Below are positions 5,457 to 10,701 of a DNA stretch of 10,701 bases, in pieces (within the stretch, counting starts at the first letter, position 1; each line of letters begins with the position of its first letter). Below the pieces are notes generated by a model. The model saw nothing but the letters and a program-made list of their open reading frames with translations, did no database searches and was not told the origin of the DNA. Made by a program: the position numbers and the translations under genes. The stretch is from CAYIBD01 sp964361655 (GTDB lineage: Bacteria > Patescibacteriota > Minisyncoccia > Sungbacterales > SURF-37), in NCBI GenBank assembly GCA_964361655.1, contig CAYIBD010000025.1:1-10701 (forward strand), in the 5' to 3' direction.

Positions 5457-6698
5457 ATGGAACGGTTTGATTACCTCATCGTCGGGGGAGGAGTTGCGGG
5501 TACAACGGCGGCTGAGACCATCCGCGAGCTTAAGCCGGAAAGCTCGGTGGCCATCATCTCGGATGAGCCCCACCCCCTCTACTCGCGGGTGCTCCTGCCG
5601 CACTACGTGCGCGGTCAGGTTCCGCGGGAGAGGGTCTTCCTGCGAACGCCGGCTGACTACCCTGCCAAGCGCATCGCGCTCATGGCTGGTGAGCGCGCCA
5701 TCAGCCTTGACGCACCAGAACGGCGATTGAGGCTCGCCGGCGGGCAGGAGCTCGGCTTCGAGAAGCTGCTGATCGCAAGCGGCGGAGAGCCACGGCCGCT
5801 TGGCATCCCCGGCGAGCGCCTCAAGGGCGTTTCGCGCTTCCAGACCATCGAAGATGCAGATCAGATGCTCGAGCTCCTGGCCGGGACCGAGCGCGCCCTT
5901 GTGGCTGGCAGCGGCTTTATTGCCCTTGAGTACCTCGATATCCTTGCAAAAGCCCATATTCCGACGGCACTCATCCTCCGCGGGCCGGCATTCTTCCACC
6001 GTCAACTCGAAGCCGCCGGAGCCGCGTTCCTCCATGAACACTTTCACCGTTGTGGCATTGAGCCGATTTTCACGGATGATGCTGTTACACGCATTGAGGG
6101 GGATGAACAGGTTCGAGGCCTCCGGACCGAGCGCGGCCAGTCGCTCGCGTGCGACTTCATTGGTTTTGGGATTGGTCTAGAACGGAATGTAGGCTGGCTC
6201 GAGGGTAGCGGCGTGGTCGTTACGCCGCATGGAGTAGAGACCGATGAATGCTTGGCGACTGCGGTAGGAGGGGTATTTGCCGCCGGCGACGTGGCCGCAT
6301 GCTACGATGTCGCGAGCGGCACGTACCGAAGTCGGGGGAATTGGACGAACGCGTTTCTGCAGGGGAAGACCGCCGGGGCGAACATGGCGGGCCGGACGTC
6401 GCGCCAGCCCTTCCAGCACGTCTCGAGTTACAGCATCAAGACCCTGGGATACGTTATTCAATTCATCGGCGACATCGATTCGCGGCCAGGGGTCGTGCGC
6501 CTCTCTCGGCGCCACCCCGACGGCGAACGCTACGAACAGTTTTCTCTACGGGGGGATACGCTCGTTGGGGCCGTATTCATCAATCACCCCGAGGCGAAGG
6601 CCACAGCCGCCTTGCTCATCCAAGCCGCAACGCCCGTGGCCGGCTTGGCGAGCCGGCTCGCCGATCCGTCGTTCGATCTTGCCAGCGTTGCACCGTGA
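5457..6698 (+). CDS. FAD/NAD(P)-dependent oxidoreductase (pyridine nucleotide-disulfide reductase family)
   Basis: A 413-residue flavoprotein of the class that includes NirB N-terminal domains, rubredoxin/ferredoxin reductases and NADH oxidases. It would pass electrons from NAD(P)H through FAD to an unknown acceptor. Visible parts are the FAD Rossmann motif GGGVAG (10-15) with E20, the HPLYSRVLLPHY stretch typical of the group, a second Rossmann motif GSGFIALE (151-158) for NAD(P)H, and the second FAD motif GVFAAGDVA (272-280). The usual NW-N--QG---G-NMAG segment and a C-terminal dimerisation-type domain complete it. The second glycine motif ends in Ala (A156) where Gly is common. There is no redox-active CxxxxC pair, so it is not a classic disulfide reductase. 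No siroheme or iron-sulfur domain follows, so it is not a complete nitrite reductase. dsbA-like 6748 is 49 bp downstream. Confidence 0.85.
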   Translation: MERFDYLIVGGGVAGTTAAETIRELKPESSVAIISDEPHPLYSRVLLPHYVRGQVPRERVFLRTPADYPAKRIALMAGERAISLDAPERRLRLAGGQELGFEKLLIASGGEPRPLGIPGERLKGVSRFQTIEDADQMLELLAGTERALVAGSGFIALEYLDILAKAHIPTALILRGPAFFHRQLEAAGAAFLHEHFHRCGIEPIFTDDAVTRIEGDEQVRGLRTERGQSLACDFIGFGIGLERNVGWLEGSGVVVTPHGVETDECLATAVGGVFAAGDVAACYDVASGTYRSRGNWTNAFLQGKTAGANMAGRTSRQPFQHVSSYSIKTLGYVIQFIGDIDSRPGVVRLSRRHPDGERYEQFSLRGDTLVGAVFINHPEAKATAALLIQAATPVAGLASRLADPSFDLASVAP

Positions 6699-6747
6699 GC
6701 TCTATGGCGTTGCGGCAGTTCAGGCACTGTGATACGGTACGGAGCGT

Positions 6748-7440
6748 ATGGGAGATGCCGAGGGGAAGAGCAATTTTTTAATTCCCGGCGCGATCATCGT
6801 TGCGGGGGCGGTCATCGCCTTAGCCATTGTCTACGTGAACGGAGGTTTGGGCGTGCGACCAGCGCCGTCACCAGAGAGGCCGCCGACCGGCAATGGCACG
6901 CCAGTGCCTCCGAGCCAAGTTTCAGCCGACGATGACCCCATACTCGGCGATCCTAACGCCCCGGTGACTATGATCGAGTTTTCCGATTTCCAGTGTCCAT
7001 TCTGCGCCCGCTTCTGGGGTCAAACCCTAACCCAGATCAAGGAGAAATACATCAAGACCGGCAAGGTGAAGTTTGTCTATCGGGATTTTCCGATCAGCTC
7101 TATTCACTCCGAAGCCGAAAAAGCTGCCGAAGCGGCGGAGTGTGCTGACGAGCAGGGGAAGTTTTGGGAGTACCACGATCTGATTTTCGCACGCCAAGAT
7201 TCGATGAGCATCGCCAACTACAAGCGCTGGGCCGCAGAATTGAAACTAGATACCGCTAGCTTCAACTCCTGCCTCGATTCTGGAAAGTATACCGAGGAGG
7301 TGGCCAAGGACTTTTCCGACGGCCAGGCCGCCGGGGTTTCGGGCACCCCAACCTTTTTCATCAACGGCCGGTCCGTGGTCGGCGCGCTACCCTTTGAGCA
7401 GTTTAAAACCGTTCTTGACAAGGTGTTGGCCGGGGAGTAA
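6748..7440 (+). CDS. Membrane-anchored DsbA-like thiol:disulfide oxidoreductase
   Basis: A 230-residue protein with one N-terminal membrane helix (about 10-31) and a Pro/Ser-rich linker (36-58). The thioredoxin-fold domain is of the DsbA/BdbD type and would face outside the cytoplasmic membrane. DDDPILGDPNAPVTMIEFSDF leads into the redox motif CPFC (83-86). The inserted helical region contains C126 (EAAECADEQGKFW) and C174, and the cis-Pro loop GTP is at 199-201 (P201), followed by TFFING. It probably oxidises or isomerises cysteines in exported proteins. No DsbB or VKOR partner is visible in the window. The Cys-rich exported protein just downstream is a possible client (inference). GGAG lies 3 bp before the ATG, too close for a normal Shine-Dalgarno. 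The start at 6748 fits a short cytoplasmic N-terminus before the helix. Confidence 0.88.
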   Translation: MGDAEGKSNFLIPGAIIVAGAVIALAIVYVNGGLGVRPAPSPERPPTGNGTPVPPSQVSADDDPILGDPNAPVTMIEFSDFQCPFCARFWGQTLTQIKEKYIKTGKVKFVYRDFPISSIHSEAEKAAEAAECADEQGKFWEYHDLIFARQDSMSIANYKRWAAELKLDTASFNSCLDSGKYTEEVAKDFSDGQAAGVSGTPTFFINGRSVVGALPFEQFKTVLDKVLAGE

Positions 7441-7502
7441 CATCACGCGCGCCTGCCGTGTTATGACGCGTTATGAATGATGAGAGTCAATTTTTTCCAT
7501 TT

Positions 7503-8353
7503 ATGATACGCGCAGCTCTACTGGCTGCCGCGGCTGTATTTCTTTTTCACTTCGAGACAGCGGCACAAGGCACTCCGACGTCGCCATTGCGGTCTCCATA
7601 CTGCACGTATGATGAAGCGGGCAATGTCCAGGGTTGCGTAGTTCCAATGGGTCAGATACCGCCTGTTCCGAACCCAATCTTCTCCTCTTGCCCGCAGTAC
7701 TGCAGCTGCGACAGTCAGGGAAACGTGCTCTACTGCGCGGTGCCAGCCGTTCCCCTGCCGACCCCGCAGCCAGTGCCGTCAACATCCGAACCCGTGCCTT
7801 CTCTCCAGTCCTTTCCCGAACCGCTTCCGGCTAAATCCGACCGGGCTCCCTCGGAGAAAGCCAAGCCCGCTTCTCTCATGTTGCCTGCCGGCTCCGCGTG
7901 GAGCACAATTGGTCCGGTGAAAGTTGAAGCCACGCCGACCCAGACCATTGTCATAACACTCGAGAAAACTCTTGGGCCGCTGCCGGCGGAATGTATCCAG
8001 CAAGGCCAATCCGTGGTCTGCCCGGCCACGGCAACGAAGCAGATCGTGGTGCCGGTCAAGAGCGAAGGACAACCTTCAGCGAGAGCATTGGAGGCCGTAA
8101 CAATCCAGCTTCAACCGTCGGAAAAGGCCGTTTCCGTTTCAACTCAAGGGGTGAGCGCGATTACTACCGAGCAGGTGACGGTAGAGAAAAACCAGCTTTA
8201 CCTTGGCGCCCCGGGAGTAGCACAGCTGGTAAACGTACTCCCGCACCAGGTGCCGGACATCGTGCAGGCCCAGGCCAAGGTGACGGCAGTAAAGACGATC
8301 GAACTCAAAATCAAAGCCGAGACGTCGGTCTACGCCGTGAGTGGGGTGGAGCG
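7503..8353 (+). CDS. Exported protein with duplicated Cys motif, truncated by the assembly gap
   Basis: An open frame of at least 283 residues that runs into the N gap without a stop. It begins with a signal peptide (MIRAALLAAAAVFLFHF, likely cleavage around residues 20-23). Two similar Cys motifs follow, 33 residues apart: C34-T-Y-D..GNV..C45-VVP and C67-S-C-D..GNV..C78-AVP. Next come a Pro/Ser linker (about 80-120) and beta-rich segments with no domain I can name. An in-frame ATG at 7473 would add ten residues (MNDESQFFPF); the start at 7503 gives a more normal signal peptide. No Shine-Dalgarno supports either. Counting the 100 Ns literally, the frame continues into the downstream S8 protease, but the true gap length is unknown. 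It could be the N-terminus of that protease or a separate gene ending in the gap. Confidence 0.7.
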
Positions 8354-8453
8354 NNNNNNNNNNNNNNNNNNNNNNNNNNNNNNNNNNNNNNNNNNNNNNN
8401 NNNNNNNNNNNNNNNNNNNNNNNNNNNNNNNNNNNNNNNNNNNNNNNNNNNNN
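8354..8453. other. Assembly gap (100 Ns)
   Basis: Exactly 100 consecutive Ns, the conventional placeholder for a scaffold gap of unknown length. The frames on its two sides therefore cannot be related with confidence. Confidence 0.97.
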
Positions 8454-10701
8454 GGTCTGGTTTTGGTTTCGAACCGAACGGGGGAAGTTAGTCCGGGCGG
8501 GGCGGCATCTCTGTCTCCAGACGCAGTGTTTTTGTCCGGGACAGTAAACCTTCCGGATGGTAGCCAGGAGGTGATCACACCACGGCTGGTCAGCGGTCAA
8601 CCGTCAGAGCTCATGAACGCCTCTGCCGCTGATCCTTTTCACTTTCTTTCCGCGCCGGAGCGGCAGCGGGTACTCCAAAAAACCCAGCGTTTCGTCATCC
8701 TGTATGACCCGGCGTCATCGGCGGCAGACGTCAGCCGGTTGCGGACAAGGATTGAGGCCATCCAAGGCCGAGACATCCGGGAGATTCGGACGCCAAATAT
8801 GAACTTTCTCTCCTTCGCGCATGCCGATTCCGCCGCCGTTGATTCACTCCGGCAGGAGCCGAATGTCCGAGCCGTCCTCCGGGATCAGTTGGTGACGCTG
8901 AACGGACTGTCGCCGGCTCCACTTCGCCTCGCGCAACTAAACTCCCCATCGGCATCGGGGTCCATCACCGGCGCCGGCGTCACGGTCGGGGTTGTAGATA
9001 CCGGCGTGGATCGACTCCGTTCCGTTGCCATCGCGCCGCGCGGCGGGATTTACAGCCCCGGCCCGGATATGGCGCGGTATAATTTCTTTTTCCAGGAGAA
9101 CCAGACTTCCCGGACGTTCCCCATCAACATCCCCGGGTCCGGAGGGTGGCTGAATGTGGTTGCTCTTTGGCCGGCAGTCTTCGGTCAGTTTCCGGCGCAA
9201 GCCGATCTGGATTTGATCGTAAAGAACGAACTCGGTCAGGTTGTCGGACGCTCAGCGGCCGCAGGTTCTGTCCCGCCGTCGGAGCGCGTTGAAGTCCGCG
9301 TCCCACCGTCACTCTCTCCGCGGCTCTGGACCGCAGAGCTCGCCATGAAGCCGACCTCAAATCGGGTGTTTCCGGTCTATCTCGATTATGCACTGTCGAG
9401 CTTTTGGACGCCGGCGTTCACCCCAACGGTCGAAGCTGGTGATTTCCCGAAGAAGTTCGAGGTAGCACTTACTGGCACTGCCACAACCGCGCCCCCTGGA
9501 GCGCTACCCTCCCTAACAGGGATATGGAAGCTTGGAACCTTCACGTTACATGGCAAGAAGTATCGCATCGCATTGAGCGATACGCAGCCGGAAGTGATAT
9601 GCAACCAGGTCACGTTGCCGCAGCAGTTCGGTGTTGAAACCCAAGAGCTTCGCGTGTCCTTGGGTTACGACGGTGTCTCGGTGGATGTTGACGGCGACGG
9701 CAACTACGGGGATCAGATCGGCGCCATATCTTGCGTGAGTCCACCCAATGGGTATCCTCTTCAGCCCAGTTTTACGTTTGCCGAAGCAACTTTTTATCTC
9801 GATACCGCCTACTCGGCGTATCGGGTGAAGTATGGAACTTATAATGGACGTTCCTATTCAGATCAGACTCCATATCTCTCGCCGTTGAACGATCAAGCGG
9901 TTGGTTTTTGGGCTGGTTCGGGTCAAATCTACGGCCCGGCAGATACGACCGACGACTTCATTGGGCACGGAACGCATGTGGCAGGAATCGTGAGTGCCGT
10001 GGCCCACCGTGCTAAGATCTATAATGCCAAAGTCTTTGGGAGCGGGTCCCTGTGGAGTTGGTGTTTAAGCGTGCATAGCGCGTCGCACGCCCCGGGTCAG
10101 AGCCCGGTAGGCGGCTGGGTTTACTGCTGGCAGGCGCCCAGCGCATACGAAAGCGAGATCGTAGCTGGCATCGAGGGCGCGGTGGGAAACGGCGCTAGGG
10201 TCATTAATTTGAGCATCGGTGGAAGCTATGCGCCCCCTACGACTTGCATGGATTTTCTTCTCTCCCAGTATCTGGCCGATCTCGTCTCAAAGCGCGGCGT
10301 TGCGGTCGTGACGGCGGCGGGGAACAGTGGACCAAATCAGCAGACAATTGATATGCCAGGCTGTGTGCCGGAGGTTATAACCGTCGGCGCGGTTGGGACA
10401 AGCCAGCCGCCGACGGTCACATTCTATTCGAGCCGCGGGCCAACATGGGAAGGCATTATGAAACCGGATCTTGTTGCCATTGGCGGTGACGACGGGATCT
10501 GGCCAGCATATGATGCTGTGCCAAGTCACATTGCCTATCTTTTCCCCGGCGGCGTGCCGTCTACCGAATCGCGCAAACTCTGGTCACTCTTCGGTATTGC
10601 CGATCGGGCGGGGGATCTCATTCAGTTGAGCGGTACTTCGATGGCCGCTCCCCAAGTTTCCGGTGCGACAGCACTCCTCCTTCAAAAGTATCCGGGAATT
10701 A
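8454..10701 (+). CDS. Large secreted subtilisin-like (S8) serine protease, partial at both ends
   Basis: A continuous open frame of 749 residues from the gap to the window end (residues numbered from the gap edge). An I9-like propeptide is recognisable from RFVILYDP to the RAVLRDQLV stretch (79-149). The peptidase domain has VGVVDTGVD with D182, GHGTHVAG with H505, VVTAAGNSGP with oxyanion N624, and SGTSMAAPQVSG with S729. The complete triad predicts an active extracellular or wall-associated endopeptidase. D182 and H505 are 323 residues apart rather than a few dozen. The insert holds a beta-rich, PPC-like stretch (about 220-312, with DLDLIVKNELGQVVG) and an Asp-rich, probably calcium-binding motif, DVDGDGNYGD (411-420). 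Long Asp-His insertions are known in tripeptidyl peptidase II and pyrolysin-type enzymes. The C-terminus lies beyond the window, and the signal peptide is either in the gap or in the ORF at 7503. Confidence 0.88.

Noticed and set aside
5457..6698. NirB nitrite reductase large subunit
   Set aside because: The length ends after the flavoprotein module; the iron-sulfur and siroheme domains are missing.

Overview
The window reads as a stretch of a GC-rich bacterial genome from a metagenomic or draft assembly. It carries a 100-N scaffold gap at 8354-8453. All ten recognisable genes or gene fragments lie on the + strand. Compact gene order, short spacers, almost no Shine-Dalgarno sequences, a small orphan zinc-ribbon gene and large secreted proteins would suit a Patescibacteria/CPR (Parcubacteria-like) lineage. 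That placement is an inference from style and gene mix, because no rRNA or marker phylogeny is available here.

Region 1 (82-4974) is a housekeeping block. It runs holB (clamp-loader delta' subunit), an anchored Asp-box beta-propeller protein overlapping holB by 4 bp, frr (ribosome recycling factor), tlyA (S4-domain rRNA 2'-O-methyltransferase) and rseP (site-2 intramembrane protease). Region 2 (4975-5447) holds a palindrome-rich spacer, a 74-residue zinc-ribbon gene and a strong hairpin terminator. Region 3 (5457-7440) holds a FAD/NAD(P)-dependent oxidoreductase and a membrane-anchored DsbA-like thiol oxidoreductase. Region 4 (7503-end) encodes exported proteins: a signal-peptide protein with a duplicated Cys motif that runs into the gap, then a large S8 (subtilisin-like) protease that has its I9-like propeptide and all catalytic motifs but is cut by the window end.

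The most unusual signal is a set of five palindromic elements between 2174 and 5153. Three lie in spacers, before frr, before tlyA and directly against the zinc-ribbon start codon. Two lie inside open reading frames: about 40 extra codons in tlyA between the SAM motif and the catalytic Asp, and about 20 extra codons in the PDZ domain of rseP. Both reading frames stay open and all expected catalytic residues remain. This resembles the behaviour of Rickettsia palindromic elements, which insert into genes and are translated. It suggests a small, non-autonomous palindromic element family active in this genome.

A second theme is promoter layout. rseP and the FAD oxidoreductase each have a -10-like hexamer exactly 9 bases before the ATG, with a plausible -35 upstream, which would give leaderless or nearly leaderless mRNAs.
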